A DNA stretch of 64,000 nt from Bacteroidales bacterium (GTDB lineage Bacteria; Bacteroidota; Bacteroidia; Bacteroidales; UBA932), in assembly GCA_017619655.1 (NCBI GenBank), contig JAFZRV010000010.1:26495-90494 (forward strand), in the 5' to 3' direction. Shown here in pieces: positions 17,901-26,875 of the stretch (position 1 is its first letter; every line of letters starts with the position of its first letter). Below the pieces are notes generated by a model. The model was not told the DNA's origin and searched no databases. It saw only the letters and a program-made list of their open reading frames with translations. The position numbers and the translations under genes were made by a program.

Positions 17901-18372
17901 CGATGAGCAGCAGGTCGACGCCGCCTTCGACGAGGGCTTCGACCTGTTCCTGGTAGATGGCGGCCAGGTCGTCGAACGACAGGCTGCGGGCGCTTCCGTC
18001 GGCCAGGTCGGTGGCCAGGGTCAGGGATTTGGACGTGGGGCCGATGCTGCCGGCGACCCAGACCGGGCGGCCGGCGCGGTCGGCCTCGGCGCGCGCGATG
18101 CGCGCACCGGCGCCGGCGAGCCGGGCGACGTCGGCCTCAAGGCCGTACTCTTTCTGGGACAGGCGGTTGCTGCTGAAGGTGTTGGTCTCGATAATATCGG
18201 CGCCGGCCTTAATGTAGGCGCGGTGGACAGCGGCGACGCTGTCGGGGGCGGTGAGGTTGAGCTGGTCGAAGTTGCCGCTGAGACCCTGGCGCTGGAGCTG
18301 CGTGCCCATGGCGCCGTCCAGCAGCAGGATCCGTTCCTGCATCGCCTTACTGATATCGTCGTTCGTTTTCAC
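14923..18372 (-). CDS. metH: Cobalamin-dependent methionine synthase
   Basis: A 1149-residue modular enzyme that methylates homocysteine. Order: homocysteine-binding barrel (1-300; zinc ligands Cys220 and Cys283/Cys284 in GGCCGTTP), pterin-binding barrel (about 325-590; [25 protein letters not shown]), cobalamin cap and binding domains (about 630-870; [11 protein letters not shown] with axial His730), and a C-terminal AdoMet reactivation domain (about 880-1149; [13 protein letters not shown] in variant form [13 protein letters not shown]). It is slightly shorter than E. coli MetH. It needs vitamin B12. A structured inverted-repeat element separates it from metY upstream; no cobalamin riboswitch was seen. 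Confidence 0.97.
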   Translation of the reverse strand: MKTNDDISKAMQERILLLDGAMGTQLQRQGLSGNFDQLNLTAPDSVAAVHRAYIKAGADIIETNTFSSNRLSQKEYGLEADVARLAGAGARIARAEADRAGRPVWVAGSIGPTSKSLTLATDLADGSARSLSFDDLAAIYQEQVEALVEGGVDLLLIETCFDALNAKAALYAVSRVAEGFPVIVSVSPGDRAGRTLTGQTLEAFYTAVRHYPLTAFGLNCSLGAEQLLPLIEQLSGFCDVPVICYPNAGLPNEMGLYDETPEKMAASVRKMAEAGFVNILGGCCGTTPEHIAAEKAAVSGLAPRAFREADKLLRVSGLQTVTLDVAHKNFALIGERTNVAGSRKFARLIAAGDYDTALQVAADQIAGGADIIDINMDDAMLDGPAAMERFVRQIQNDPAVARAALMIDSSDWNCILAGLKNAQGKCIVNSISLKEGEEAFLAKAREIRRLGAAMVVMAFDEEGQATTYARKIAVCGRAYRLLTAAGIPPQELIFDVNVLSVGTGIAEHDRYGIDFIEAVRWIKQNLPGAYTSGGISNLSFAFRGNEPVRAAMHTVFLYHAIHAGLDMAIVNPAQLKPYDSIEPALRQAAEDVVLARDTEATERLTALAASYLALKEQGAAPKETMVERSPEAQLSADLVAGKAADLQGDVLRCLETLGSAVKVIEGPLMAGMEQVGVQFGAGKMFLPQVVKSAKVMKDAVAILEPYMAADAEEASVRPVVIHATVKGDVHDIGKNITGIVLRCNGFEVVDLGVMVEKETILAAAEEHHAAFIGVSGLITPSLFQMEELCREMAARGLDTPLFIGGATTSALHTAVKLAPLYAHVFYSPDASANAVLAKRCLADRAAFEQQQHAAQAHLRTLYLRQRQTREAPATPQPQPGFAPDSYLRPGEYDFSGLGPCEVPLSAVLPHFDDRVFRMTWGLKGDEAPELVAEAHALLERALQHPEFRIRLSLKFFEASREGDAIRLDADTRLPMLRQEEGAGRSLADFVPADGSGPLGLFALSVHNADRHPEGCSCEACHNEYEQMLRRAVKVTLAEACSQWLSSQLAARIHRPGVKVAKPAAGYASCPDHSLKRDILGLLPEADALGITLTDSCAMKPAASICGLVLVHPEAGYPDIRHISQPQYDRYAAARGFSPEEARLFLSHLL

Positions 18373-18386
18373 GTCGCAAAAATAGT

Positions 18387-18550
18387 TATAAAATGCCTTT
18401 TTAGCTTATGTATATATGGTTTTGTCCACCTTCGCAGGCTAAAGCCTGCTCGTCCCTCCCAATCGCGAGCGATTGGGCCCCTCCCGTTCATGGGCCACGG
18501 GCGGCCACGTTCCCAAAACCATATATACAACGCTAAACGGCATTGTTATA
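18387..18550. repeat. 164-base inverted-repeat element with three internal hairpins (MITE-like)
   Basis: The ends are an imperfect inverted repeat of about 38 bases (18387-18424 against 18550-18514), including a perfect 16-base core TGTATATATGGTTTTG. Inside are three palindromes: GCAGGC-TAAA-GCCTGC (18434-18449), CCCAATCGC-GA-GCGATTGGG (18458-18477) and CCCGT...ACGGG (18483-18501). It fills the space between metY and metH and its right end runs into the metY stop codon. It encodes no protein. It could be a non-autonomous mobile element or a structured RNA inside the met transcript. Confidence 0.6.
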
Positions 18551-19832
18551 TTTTTTCGAGTGCCTGCGACAAATCGGCGAGGAGGTCGTCGATGTGCTCG
18601 GTGCCGACGGAGAGGCGGATCGTACTGTCGAAGATGCCCTGGCGGGCTTTTTCTTCGGCGGTCAACTGCGAGTGCGTGGTGGTCGCGGGGTGGATGACCA
18701 GCGACTTGACGTCGGCGACATTCGCCAGCAGCGAGAAGATCTGCAGGCTGTTGAGGAAGCGGAAGGCGGCAGCTTTTCCGCCCTTGAGTTCGAAGGTGAA
18801 GATCGAACCGCCGCCCTGCGGGAAATAGCGCACGTAGGTGGCGTGGTCCGGATGGCTGGGCAGCGAAGGATGGTTGACGCGCGCCACTTTCGGATGGTGC
18901 GCCAGGAAATCCACGATCTTCAGCGCATTGTCCACCTGCCGCTCCACGCGCAGCGAGAGCGTTTCGAGGCCCTGCAGGAGAATGAAGGCGGTGATGGGGC
19001 TGATGCTGGCGCCCGTGTCGCGCAGCAGCACGCAGCGGGCGCGGGTGACGAAGGCCGCGGGTCCGGCGAGGTCGGCGAAGATCACGCCGTAGTAGCCGCT
19101 CTCCGGCTCGGTGAACTGCGGGAACTTGCCGGAAGCGCGCCAGTCGAAACGGCCGCCGTCGACGATGACGCCGCCCAGCGCGGTGCCGTGGCCGCAGATG
19201 AACTTGGTGGCCGAGTGGACCACGATGTCGGCGCCGTGTTCGATGGGCCGGATCAGGAAAGGCGTTCCGAAAGTGTTGTCGACCACCAGCGGAATGCGGT
19301 GCCGGTGCGCGATGGCCGCCACCTCGTCGATGTCGATGAGGTTGCTGTTCGGATTGCCCAGCGTTTCGATATAGAGGGCTTTCGTATTCGGACGGATGGC
19401 CTTTTCAAAATTGTCCAGGTCGGCCGGGTCCACGAAACTGGTCGTGATGCCGTAAGGGACGAGCGTATGTTCCAGCAGGTCGAAGGTGCCGCCGTAGATG
19501 GTCTGGGCCGCGACGATGTGGTCGCCCGCACCCGCCAGATTCAGGATGGCGTAGGAGACGGCGGCGGCGCCCGTGGCGACGGCCAGCGCGCCTACACCGC
19601 CTTCCAACGCGGCGATCCGCTGCTCGAATACGGTCTGCGTGGGATTGGTGATGCGGCTGTAGATATTGCCTTCCTGGCTCAGGTCGAAGCGCGCTTCGGC
19701 GTCTTCCGCACTGGGGAACAGATAGGCGGTCGTCAGATAGACCGGCACGGCGCGGGCGTCCGTCACGGGATCGGCCTGCTCCTGTCCGACATGGAGCTGG
19801 CGCGTTTCAAAGTGGAGTTGGCTGAAGTCCAT
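18546..19832 (-). CDS. metY: O-acetylhomoserine aminocarboxypropyltransferase (sulfhydrylase)
   Basis: A 428-residue PLP enzyme of the Cys/Met metabolism family that makes homocysteine from O-acetylhomoserine and sulfide. The N-terminal FETRQLHVGQE, TNPTQTVFEQRIAALEGG, the ETLGNPNSNLIDI segment and VVHSATKFICGHGT with Schiff-base Lys210 are typical of MetY rather than MetB. The ATG at 19832 gives the normal family length; upstream in-frame Met codons precede or overlap the promoter. Its product homocysteine feeds MetH, encoded next on the same strand. Confidence 0.93.
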   Translation of the reverse strand: MDFSQLHFETRQLHVGQEQADPVTDARAVPVYLTTAYLFPSAEDAEARFDLSQEGNIYSRITNPTQTVFEQRIAALEGGVGALAVATGAAAVSYAILNLAGAGDHIVAAQTIYGGTFDLLEHTLVPYGITTSFVDPADLDNFEKAIRPNTKALYIETLGNPNSNLIDIDEVAAIAHRHRIPLVVDNTFGTPFLIRPIEHGADIVVHSATKFICGHGTALGGVIVDGGRFDWRASGKFPQFTEPESGYYGVIFADLAGPAAFVTRARCVLLRDTGASISPITAFILLQGLETLSLRVERQVDNALKIVDFLAHHPKVARVNHPSLPSHPDHATYVRYFPQGGGSIFTFELKGGKAAAFRFLNSLQIFSLLANVADVKSLVIHPATTTHSQLTAEEKARQGIFDSTIRLSVGTEHIDDLLADLSQALEKI

Positions 19833-19852
19833 TTTCGTAATGATTTTGGTTG

Positions 19853-19884
19853 CAAAATTAGGGAGATTGGATTTTTCGGACAAG
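19853..19884 (-). promoter_or_regulatory. Promoter of metY
   Basis: On the minus strand CTTG (19884-19881), a 20-base spacer and TAATTTTG (19860-19853) match the Bacteroidota consensus. The predicted leader is only about 14 bases, so there is no room for a SAM or cobalamin riboswitch. Confidence 0.55.
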
Positions 19885-20041
19885 ATTCTATGGAAAATAA
19901 GAATATTTGTCTACGAATCGGTTGTTAGTTGGAATATCTGGTTGAATTCGGCCCGTCAGGGGCGGAACGGCAGAAAAAACGGCTGTGCTTTTTGCCGCAT
20001 GTTCAAATGTTATCGCTCCTTGTTCAAAATCGAAAGCGAGG

Positions 20042-20072
20042 TTTGGAATCTGTTTTTTTATCCGTAAGTTTG
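20042..20072 (+). promoter_or_regulatory. Promoter of the first GH3 gene
   Basis: TTTG (20042-20045), a 19-base spacer and TAAGTTTG (20065-20072) match the full Bacteroidota promoter consensus, 37 bases before the ATG at 20110. Confidence 0.65.
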
Positions 20073-20109
20073 TATAGTGGAAAACCGCAAATCCAACATT
20101 TATTCTCAT

Positions 20110-22464
20110 ATGAAAAAATTCTTTTTGTTACTGATGACTGTGCTTTGCACGCTCTCCCTGTCCGCCCAGCCGAAGCTGCGCGCCGACAACATTGAAGATG
20201 TCCTGAAAGCGATGACGCTGGAAGAGAAGGCCACGCTGCTCGTCGGCGGAGGCTGGGGTTCCATGACTGCCGGCTCCATGACGGCCTCCAGCGAGACCCT
20301 CGTCTCCGGTGCCGCCGGTACGACCCGCCCGGTCGAGCGCCTCGGCATTCCCGTGACCGTCCTGGCCGACGGCCCTGCCGGCCTCCGCATCAACCCGACC
20401 CGTCAGGGTACGGACAAGACTTTCTACTGCACCGGTTTCCCGGTGGGTACCGTGCTCGCCTCGACCTGGAACACCGCCCTGGTGGAGGAACTGACCACCG
20501 CCATGGGTAACGAAGTGAAGGAATACGGTGTCGACGTGCTCCTCGCTCCGGGCCAGAACCTGCACCGCAACCCGCTCTGCGGCCGTAACTTCGAGTATTT
20601 CTCCGAAGACCCGCTGCTCTCCGGCAAGATGTCCGCCGCCTATGTCCGTGGCGTCCAGAGCAACGGCGTGGGCGTGAGCGTCAAGCATTTCGCCGCCAAC
20701 GACCAGGAAGTGAACCGCCAGCAGAACGACTCCCGCATCAATGTCCGCGCGCTCCGCGAGCTCTACCTGAAGGGCTTCGAAATCGCTGTCCGCGAGGCTG
20801 ATCCCTGGACGGTGATGTCGTCGTACAACCGCCTGAACGGCACCTTTACCCAGCAGAGCCACGAACTGCTCACCACCGTCCTGCGCGACGAATGGGGCTT
20901 CAACGGCATCGTGATGACCGACTGGGGCAACAAGGAAGGCACCGTGGCCGCCGTCAACGCCGGCAACGACCTGATGGAACCCGGTATGCAGAACGAGATC
21001 GACCGCATTGTCGCCGGCGTGAAAGACGGCAGCATTTCGCAGGAACAGCTCGACGCCAACGTGCGCCGCATGCTGCAGTACATCGTCCGCACCCCGCGCT
21101 TCAAGGGCTACAAATTCTCCAACAAGCCCGACCTGAAAGCGCACGCCAAACTCGTCCACAACGCCACGGCTGAAGGACTCGTGCTCCTCGAGAACAACGG
21201 CGTGCTGCCGATGAAAGGCGTGAAGAAGGTGGCCCTCTACGGCACCGGCTCCTATGACTTCATCGCCGGCGGCACCGGTTCCGGCAACGTGAACAAGGCC
21301 TATGTCCGCAATGTCGCCGAAGGTTTCAAGGCCAACGGCCTCGAGGTGGACGCCGACATCCAGACCTGGTACGAACAGTATATCACCTTTACGAAGACGC
21401 AGCTGCGCAACAATGCCGCCGACAACGGCCTGGGTATCCTGCTGGGCGACCCGGTGGTTCCTGAAATGGAAATCTCCCGCGGCTTCATCGAGAAGAAACT
21501 GCCGGTGACCGACATCGCCGTGCTGACCATCTCCCGCAACGCCGGTGAGGGCGACGACCGCAAGGCCGCCGACGGCGACTGGACCCTGACAGGCCAGGAG
21601 CGTGAACTGATGCAGACGCTGGCCGACGTCTACCATGCTGCCGGCAAACAGCTGGTGGTCGTGCTGAACATCGGCGGCGTCATCGAGACGGCTTCCTGGA
21701 AGCATATTCCCGACGCCGTGCTGCTGGCCTGGACCCCGGGTCAGGAAGGCGGCCTCGCCGTGGCCGACGTGCTCTGCGGTGCTGCCAACCCGTCCGGCAA
21801 GCTCCCGATGACCTTCCCGGTCAACTACTTCGACATTCCTTCGTCCTTCAACTTCCCGCACAACTACAAGGGTGGCAACTCCATCGACCTGGCAGCCCTG
21901 CTGGGTGGCGGCAACATGCGCCGCCGGATGGTCAAGGACATCGACTACACCGACTACGCCGAAGGTATCTGGGTGGGTTACCGCTACTTCCAGACCGCCG
22001 GCAAGGCCGTTTCCTATCCGTTCGGATACGGTTTGAGCTACACGACCTTCGCTTATAGCAAACCGGTCGTCAAGGTCGAGAAGGACGGCACCGTGAAGGC
22101 GACCGTCACCGTGACCAACACCGGCGCCGTGGCCGGCAAGGAAGTCGTCGAACTCTACGTGACGGCTCCCGACGGCGGCCTCGTCAAACCGGTCTACGAA
22201 CTGAAAGGCTTCGCCAAGACGAAATCGCTGAAACCCGGCGCTTCCGAGACGGTGACCATCACCATCGACCCGTACACCCTGGCTTCGTTCAATGAGAACA
22301 GCTCCGCCTGGGAGACCGCAGCCGGCAACTACACCATCCTGTTCGGTGCCTCCGCCGCCGACATCCGCTGCACGGTCGCGTTCAAGTTGGCCAAGCCGCA
22401 GAGCTGGCCGGTCAACCGCGTCCTGCTCCCCGCCGAGCCGGTGAAGGAGATCGCCGTGAAATAA
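20110..22464 (+). CDS. Glycoside hydrolase family 3 (beta-glucosidase/xylosidase-like)
   Basis: A 784-residue exported GH3 enzyme; the signal ends LSLSAQ. The N-terminal barrel shows LADGPAGLRI, SVKHFAANDQE and VMTDWG with nucleophile Asp271. The second domain (about 360-600) contains NAGEGDDR, with a candidate acid/base Glu, and the C-terminus is a fibronectin III-like domain (about 660-770: YVTAPDGG, ELKGFAKTKSL). Such enzymes remove single beta-linked sugars from oligosaccharide ends. The ATG at 20110 begins the signal peptide and lies downstream of the mapped promoter. It is the leftmost PUL gene, convergent with the HTCS regulator. Confidence 0.92.
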   Translation: MKKFFLLLMTVLCTLSLSAQPKLRADNIEDVLKAMTLEEKATLLVGGGWGSMTAGSMTASSETLVSGAAGTTRPVERLGIPVTVLADGPAGLRINPTRQGTDKTFYCTGFPVGTVLASTWNTALVEELTTAMGNEVKEYGVDVLLAPGQNLHRNPLCGRNFEYFSEDPLLSGKMSAAYVRGVQSNGVGVSVKHFAANDQEVNRQQNDSRINVRALRELYLKGFEIAVREADPWTVMSSYNRLNGTFTQQSHELLTTVLRDEWGFNGIVMTDWGNKEGTVAAVNAGNDLMEPGMQNEIDRIVAGVKDGSISQEQLDANVRRMLQYIVRTPRFKGYKFSNKPDLKAHAKLVHNATAEGLVLLENNGVLPMKGVKKVALYGTGSYDFIAGGTGSGNVNKAYVRNVAEGFKANGLEVDADIQTWYEQYITFTKTQLRNNAADNGLGILLGDPVVPEMEISRGFIEKKLPVTDIAVLTISRNAGEGDDRKAADGDWTLTGQERELMQTLADVYHAAGKQLVVVLNIGGVIETASWKHIPDAVLLAWTPGQEGGLAVADVLCGAANPSGKLPMTFPVNYFDIPSSFNFPHNYKGGNSIDLAALLGGGNMRRRMVKDIDYTDYAEGIWVGYRYFQTAGKAVSYPFGYGLSYTTFAYSKPVVKVEKDGTVKATVTVTNTGAVAGKEVVELYVTAPDGGLVKPVYELKGFAKTKSLKPGASETVTITIDPYTLASFNENSSAWETAAGNYTILFGASAADIRCTVAFKLAKPQSWPVNRVLLPAEPVKEIAVK

Positions 22465-22484
22465 GGCTTTGTCTGAACAGCAAT

Positions 22485-22518
22485 AAAGAGGGTGGCACGC
22501 ATGCTACCCTCTTTTTTT
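22485..22518. terminator. Intrinsic terminator after the GH3 gene
   Basis: AAAGAGGGTGGC (22485-22496) pairs with GCTACCCTCTTT (22503-22514) with one G-U pair across a six-base loop, followed by a T-run on the plus strand. It is 20 bases past the GH3 stop. Confidence 0.85.
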
Positions 22519-22546
22519 GTCATGCTGGACCGGAGCGGCATCTCGC

Positions 22547-22642
22547 AGCTTGTCGTTAGGGAAGCCCCATCACATCCGCTACGGCAACTCGCACATACCT
22601 CCCCGCAAAAACTCCGTGATGGGGCTTCCCTCACGACAAGCT
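22547..22642. repeat. 96-base element with 27-base terminal inverted repeats
   Basis: Left arm 22547-22573 and right arm 22616-22642 are inverted copies with 26 of 27 positions matching, around a 42-base loop with no coding potential. It sits between the GH3 terminator and the HTCS stop codon. The arms share no sequence with the 18387-18550 element. No T-run follows on either strand, so it is not a simple terminator. A non-autonomous mobile element or an mRNA-stabilising hairpin are both possible. Confidence 0.6.
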
Positions 22643-22646
22643 TGCT

Positions 22647-25600
22647 TTATCCGACGTATTCAGACGGCGGAACGCCGAACTGCTTCTTGAAGGAGGTCGA
22701 GAAGTGGGAGAGGGTGTTGAAGCCCGTCATGTAGGCGATCTCCGACATGTTGTATTTGCCTTCCTTGAGGAGGTCGGCGGCGCGGTTGAGCTTGTAGCGC
22801 TTGAAGAAGACCGACGGGTTCTCGCCCGTGAGGCCCTTGACCTTGTAGTAGAACTTCGTGCGCGAGATATGCATCATTTCGGTGATGCGCGTGATGTCGA
22901 GGTCGGTGTTGTCCAACTCCTTCTCCATCAGGTCGTAGAGCTGCTTCATGAAGGCGGCGTCGCGCGGGGAGAGCACCTCGGGCTCGATGGCGTCGGTGGA
23001 GGTGGCCGTGCTCAGCTGCGAGCGCATCTTGTCGCGGTTGCTGAGCAGCGACTTGACGAGCGCCAGCAGGTAGGCGGGCTGGAAAGGCTTGGAAACGTAG
23101 GCGTCGGCGCCTTTGCCCAGGCCTTCCACCTGGTTCTCGACCGCCACCTTGGCCGTCACGAGGATGACGGGGATGTGGCTCAGCTGCAGGTCGCCCTTGA
23201 CTTCCTCGCAGAGTTCATAGCCGCTCTTGCCGGGCATCACCACGTCGCTGATGATCAGGTCGGGCGTTTCCGCCGCCATGCCGGCCAGGGCAGAATCCGC
23301 GTCGAAATAGACATTCACGCGGTAGTTCGGCTGCAACAGGACTTTGACGTAGTTGGCCACGTCGATGTCGTCGTCCACGACGGCGATGAGCCGCTGCTGG
23401 CCGTTCTCTTCCTCCGGCGCGGGAGCCGTATCGGGCACGGCGGGGAAGGAGACGATCTCCGGCTGCCGCTCGGTGCGCTCGTCTTCCGTGTAGGACGAGG
23501 CGCTTACCGGCAGGATGAAGCGGAACACGGAGCCGCCTTCCGGCCTGTTCCAGGCTTTGAGGTAGCCGTGGTGCAGGGAAGTCAAAGCGCGGGCGTAGTA
23601 AAGGCCGATGCCGGTTCCCTGGGTCCGGGAATTCTCGGTGGAGCGGTAGAAACGTTCGAAGATCTTCTCGAGTTCGTCTTCCGGGATGCCGCTGCCCGAG
23701 TCGGAGACGGCGATGCAGGCGTACTGGTGGTCCGTATCTTTTTCCGTCAGGGGGAAGAGGCTTGTCAGCTCCTCGCGCGGCAGGACGTCGAAGGAGAGGG
23801 TGACTTTTCCGCCGGACGGCGTGTATTTCATGGCATTGGAGAGCAGGTTCATCGTGATCTTCTGCACCTTGTCGACGTCGGCCCACATGACGAGCGGTTC
23901 CTCCAGGCCCTGGGCGGAAAGCTCGATGTTCTTCGAATGGGCGTTGAAGCGGAAGAGTTCCACGGTGTTCTGCAGCGGCGCCACGATGTCGGTCTTGGCC
24001 ACTTTCAGCTGCAGCTTGTTGTTGCCGATGCGGTTGAAGTCGAGCAGCTGGCCCACCAGCGACAGCATCCAGTTGGCGTTGCGCTGGATGATGCCCACCA
24101 GTTTGCGGTCACGGCCGGTGACGGCTTCCGATTCGGCCAGCTCGGAAACAGGGCCTGCGATCATTGTGAGCGGTGTCCGGAATTCGTGGGCCACGTTGGC
24201 GAAGTAGTTCATCTGGATCTTGTTGAGGCGCTGCTCCTGCTCTTTTTCCTGCTGCGCCTTCTCGCGCTGCTCCCGCTCTTCGCGGATGTGCCGGGCGTGA
24301 ATGGCCTGCTGCCGGCGGATGCGGCGGAAGAACAAGAAGAAGCAGAAGAGCACACCCAAGGTCAAGAGCCACAGCAGGATACGGCCCCACCAGGAGCGAT
24401 ACCAGGCGGGAAGGACTTGCAGCTGCAAGGATTCCTCGGTCTCGACGATGCTGCGGTTGTTGTTGGTGATGCGCACCTTGAAACTGTACTTGCCTGCCGG
24501 AAGGTTGGCGTAGTAGGCTTCGTGGTTGTTGCCCGCGTCGATCCAGTAGCGGTCGAAGCCTTCCATCTTGTAATAATAGTGGGAGCGCTCGTGCTCGCTG
24601 TAGTCCAGGGCGGCGAAGGAGATGCTGAAGCCGTTCTGGTCCTGGCGCAGGGTGATGTCGGGTTTCGAGCTGAGCTCCCGGCTGATGGGGGCGTCGGGAC
24701 CGGGCGCGACCAGCTGGTTGTGGATCTTGAGGTCCTCGAACACCAGCGGCACGGTGCGGCGCTGCGACACGTCGATCGGGTTGAAGACGGTCAAGCCGTG
24801 GGTGCCGCCGAAGATGAGGGTGCCGTCGGCGAGCAGGCAGGCGGCGCGGTCGGAGAACTGGTTGCCGCCGATGCCGTCGGCTGCATAATAGTTGACGAAT
24901 TCATTGACGGTGCGGTCGTATTTGCCGAGGCCGTACATGGTTGAAACCCAGATATTTCCCTGTCGGTCTTCCTGGATGGCGCAGATGTCGCTGCAGGGAG
25001 CGCCGGGCACGGGTTCGGTGACATTGCGCTGGTAGTCGTGGCGCAGCAGCCCGTTGGCGATGGTGCCCACCCAGAGGTCCCCGCCGCTGTCCCGGAAGAG
25101 GACGTTGGGGATGAGGACGGAGCGCTGAATGCAGGCTTTCGCTTCCTCTTCGGATAGCGTCACGGGCGATACGAGGCCGGTTTTGGTATTGAGCTGCAGC
25201 ACTTTCGTGCCGTTGGCCGCCACGAACATGCGGCCGGGCTCGGCGAGCATGAGGTCGGAGACGAAAGCCCAGTCGGACCGGTCGGTGTAGGGGACGTTCA
25301 CCACGCTGCGCGTGGCCTTGTCATAGCGGGCCAGGTCCATGGAACTGCCGCCCACCCAGATGCGTCCCTGATCGTCCTGTGCAATGGCGGCAGGGTGCGT
25401 AAAGAAGAAGCTGTCGACCAGCTGGAGCCGTCCCTGCGCGTAGCGGCAGCGCACCACGCGGTATTTGTCGCTGAACAGCAGCCAGAGATCGCCTTCGGCG
25501 TCGCAGAAGATTTCGCCGCAGCGCAGATAACCGATGTGCGCGTCGGGGACCAGGTGCGAGACGTCCATGCGCCGGATCTGTTCCGTGCCGGGCTCGCGCA

Positions 25601-26705
25601 TCCAGAGCCCGTCGCTCATCGTGGCGACCCAGAGCCGGTTGGCGTCGTCGCGGCAGAGCGACACGACGGTCTTGTGGTCGAAGGCGGCGGTCAGGTGCTT
25701 GTTGTTGTTGAAGCCGTCGCGGTAATGGTAGCTGGTGGTATAGCCCTGGTCCACGGTGCCGAACCAGAGGTTGCCGCGGCTGTCCTTGAAAATGGTTCGG
25801 ATTTCGGCGTCGGGAATCTCGTAGGGGAATCCCGGATCGTTCTGGAGCAGGACACGGTCGATGTTGCGCTGCCAGCAGTACATGCCTCGGCCGATGACAT
25901 TGAGCAGCAGGGTGTTGTCGTCGACGGAGAAGAGGATGTCGACGTCGCCGCTCGTGATGCCCTTTTCGCGGCGGATGGATTCGGGCAGCGCTTTCCAGCT
26001 GCCGGTACGGGTGTCGAAGACATGCAGGTTGCCGACGCCCGACAGCCAGAGTTCGCCGTTGCCGGCGTGGCAGATATGGTAGGCGGTGAAGGGGAGGGGA
26101 ATGCTTTCGACGATGGAGAAGTCGTGGCTGTTGTACGAGCGGAGCGTGTTTCTGCCGTACAGGGCGTACAGGCGGTCGCCCACCCAGGTTTCCGCCGGGA
26201 GGCCATAGGCGTTGTAGTCGGCGACGACGGTCCGGAAGGACTCCGTTTCCGGGTCGAAGCGGAAGAGGGAAACCGCGTTGCTCATCAGGATGCTGCCGTC
26301 CGGGCTCTCGAGGATTCCCCGGAAATTGCCGAAGTCCCCTTCGTAGGGAATGCGCCGGAATTCGCCCGTTTCGGTGCGGAGGGCGGCTCCGTCGACCGTG
26401 GCCACCCACAGGCGGCCGTCGCGGCCGCAATATACGTCGTTGATCTGGTTGTCGGGAAGGCCCAGGGTGTCGTCCGTACAGAAATACTGGTGGTATTCGT
26501 GGATGTTGTATTTGTTGAGGCCGCGGGACGTGGCGATCCAGATATGGCCGTCGGTGTCTTCGGCGAAGGCGTTCACCTTCTGGTTGGAGATGGCGTCGGA
26601 CAGCACGAGCCCGTCGCCGGTATGGGGGAGCGGCTGGCCGTTCCGTCCGCCGTCGCAGGCAGGAAGGCAGGCCAGCAGCACCAGGATGGTCAAAATGCGT
26701 TTCAT
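22647..26705 (-). CDS. Hybrid two-component system (HTCS) sensor/regulator of the PUL
   Basis: A 1352-residue one-protein signalling system. A leader with lipobox-like LPAC is followed by two-component-regulator propeller repeats (about 20-700), a Y_Y_Y domain (about 700-775), one membrane segment (about 780-800), a histidine kinase (NVAHEFRTPLTM with His840, ATPase with SGSGIP and GTGIGLYYA), a receiver (Asp1154 in LIISDVVMPGKSG) and an AraC-type DNA-binding domain (about 1245-1352). In Bacteroidales such proteins bind an oligosaccharide in the periplasm and activate the adjacent PUL. It is flanked by GH3 and the SusC/D operon, which fits. Its own -7 element TATATTTG lies at 26717-26710. Confidence 0.95.
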   Translation of the reverse strand: MKRILTILVLLACLPACDGGRNGQPLPHTGDGLVLSDAISNQKVNAFAEDTDGHIWIATSRGLNKYNIHEYHQYFCTDDTLGLPDNQINDVYCGRDGRLWVATVDGAALRTETGEFRRIPYEGDFGNFRGILESPDGSILMSNAVSLFRFDPETESFRTVVADYNAYGLPAETWVGDRLYALYGRNTLRSYNSHDFSIVESIPLPFTAYHICHAGNGELWLSGVGNLHVFDTRTGSWKALPESIRREKGITSGDVDILFSVDDNTLLLNVIGRGMYCWQRNIDRVLLQNDPGFPYEIPDAEIRTIFKDSRGNLWFGTVDQGYTTSYHYRDGFNNNKHLTAAFDHKTVVSLCRDDANRLWVATMSDGLWMREPGTEQIRRMDVSHLVPDAHIGYLRCGEIFCDAEGDLWLLFSDKYRVVRCRYAQGRLQLVDSFFFTHPAAIAQDDQGRIWVGGSSMDLARYDKATRSVVNVPYTDRSDWAFVSDLMLAEPGRMFVAANGTKVLQLNTKTGLVSPVTLSEEEAKACIQRSVLIPNVLFRDSGGDLWVGTIANGLLRHDYQRNVTEPVPGAPCSDICAIQEDRQGNIWVSTMYGLGKYDRTVNEFVNYYAADGIGGNQFSDRAACLLADGTLIFGGTHGLTVFNPIDVSQRRTVPLVFEDLKIHNQLVAPGPDAPISRELSSKPDITLRQDQNGFSISFAALDYSEHERSHYYYKMEGFDRYWIDAGNNHEAYYANLPAGKYSFKVRITNNNRSIVETEESLQLQVLPAWYRSWWGRILLWLLTLGVLFCFFLFFRRIRRQQAIHARHIREEREQREKAQQEKEQEQRLNKIQMNYFANVAHEFRTPLTMIAGPVSELAESEAVTGRDRKLVGIIQRNANWMLSLVGQLLDFNRIGNNKLQLKVAKTDIVAPLQNTVELFRFNAHSKNIELSAQGLEEPLVMWADVDKVQKITMNLLSNAMKYTPSGGKVTLSFDVLPREELTSLFPLTEKDTDHQYACIAVSDSGSGIPEDELEKIFERFYRSTENSRTQGTGIGLYYARALTSLHHGYLKAWNRPEGGSVFRFILPVSASSYTEDERTERQPEIVSFPAVPDTAPAPEEENGQQRLIAVVDDDIDVANYVKVLLQPNYRVNVYFDADSALAGMAAETPDLIISDVVMPGKSGYELCEEVKGDLQLSHIPVILVTAKVAVENQVEGLGKGADAYVSKPFQPAYLLALVKSLLSNRDKMRSQLSTATSTDAIEPEVLSPRDAAFMKQLYDLMEKELDNTDLDITRITEMMHISRTKFYYKVKGLTGENPSVFFKRYKLNRAADLLKEGKYNMSEIAYMTGFNTLSHFSTSFKKQFGVPPSEYVG

Positions 26706-26709
26706 ATCT

Positions 26710-26717
26710 CAAATATA
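26710..26717 (-). promoter_or_regulatory. -7 promoter element of the HTCS gene
   Basis: TATATTTG on the minus strand matches TAnnTTTG and lies five bases upstream of the HTCS ATG; no -33 box was found. On the other side of this gap no canonical promoter is seen for the SusC/D operon, as expected if the operon depends on activation by the HTCS. Confidence 0.4.
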
Positions 26718-26875
26718 AGTAGAAATCAGGAAAATGGGAAGTTTTTTTAACAAATAGGAAGATTTTTGAACAAAGATTTTTTGCAAAAGCGGACGTATAG
26801 ATAAGAAGTTGTAACCCGGAGAAAGGCTTTGCGGATTGCATTGGCGAAATTTGCATAAAGATTTTTGGTTGTAAT

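Noticed and set aside
14932-18828. A 1298-codon open frame opposite metH
   Set aside because: Same cause; metH and metF on the other strand have clear domains and active-site residues.
19833-19852. SAM or cobalamin riboswitch upstream of metY
   Set aside because: The mapped promoter leaves only about 14 bases of leader.
19968-19999. Imperfect hairpin CGGCAGAAAAA...CTTTTTGCCG between metY and GH3
   Set aside because: Contains a bulge, lies between divergent genes where no transcript should end, and no conserved RNA fold is evident.
26740-26810. AT-rich tract with repeated GATTTTT and AACAAA upstream of the HTCS gene
   Set aside because: Low-complexity promoter DNA; the repeats are too irregular to call an operator.
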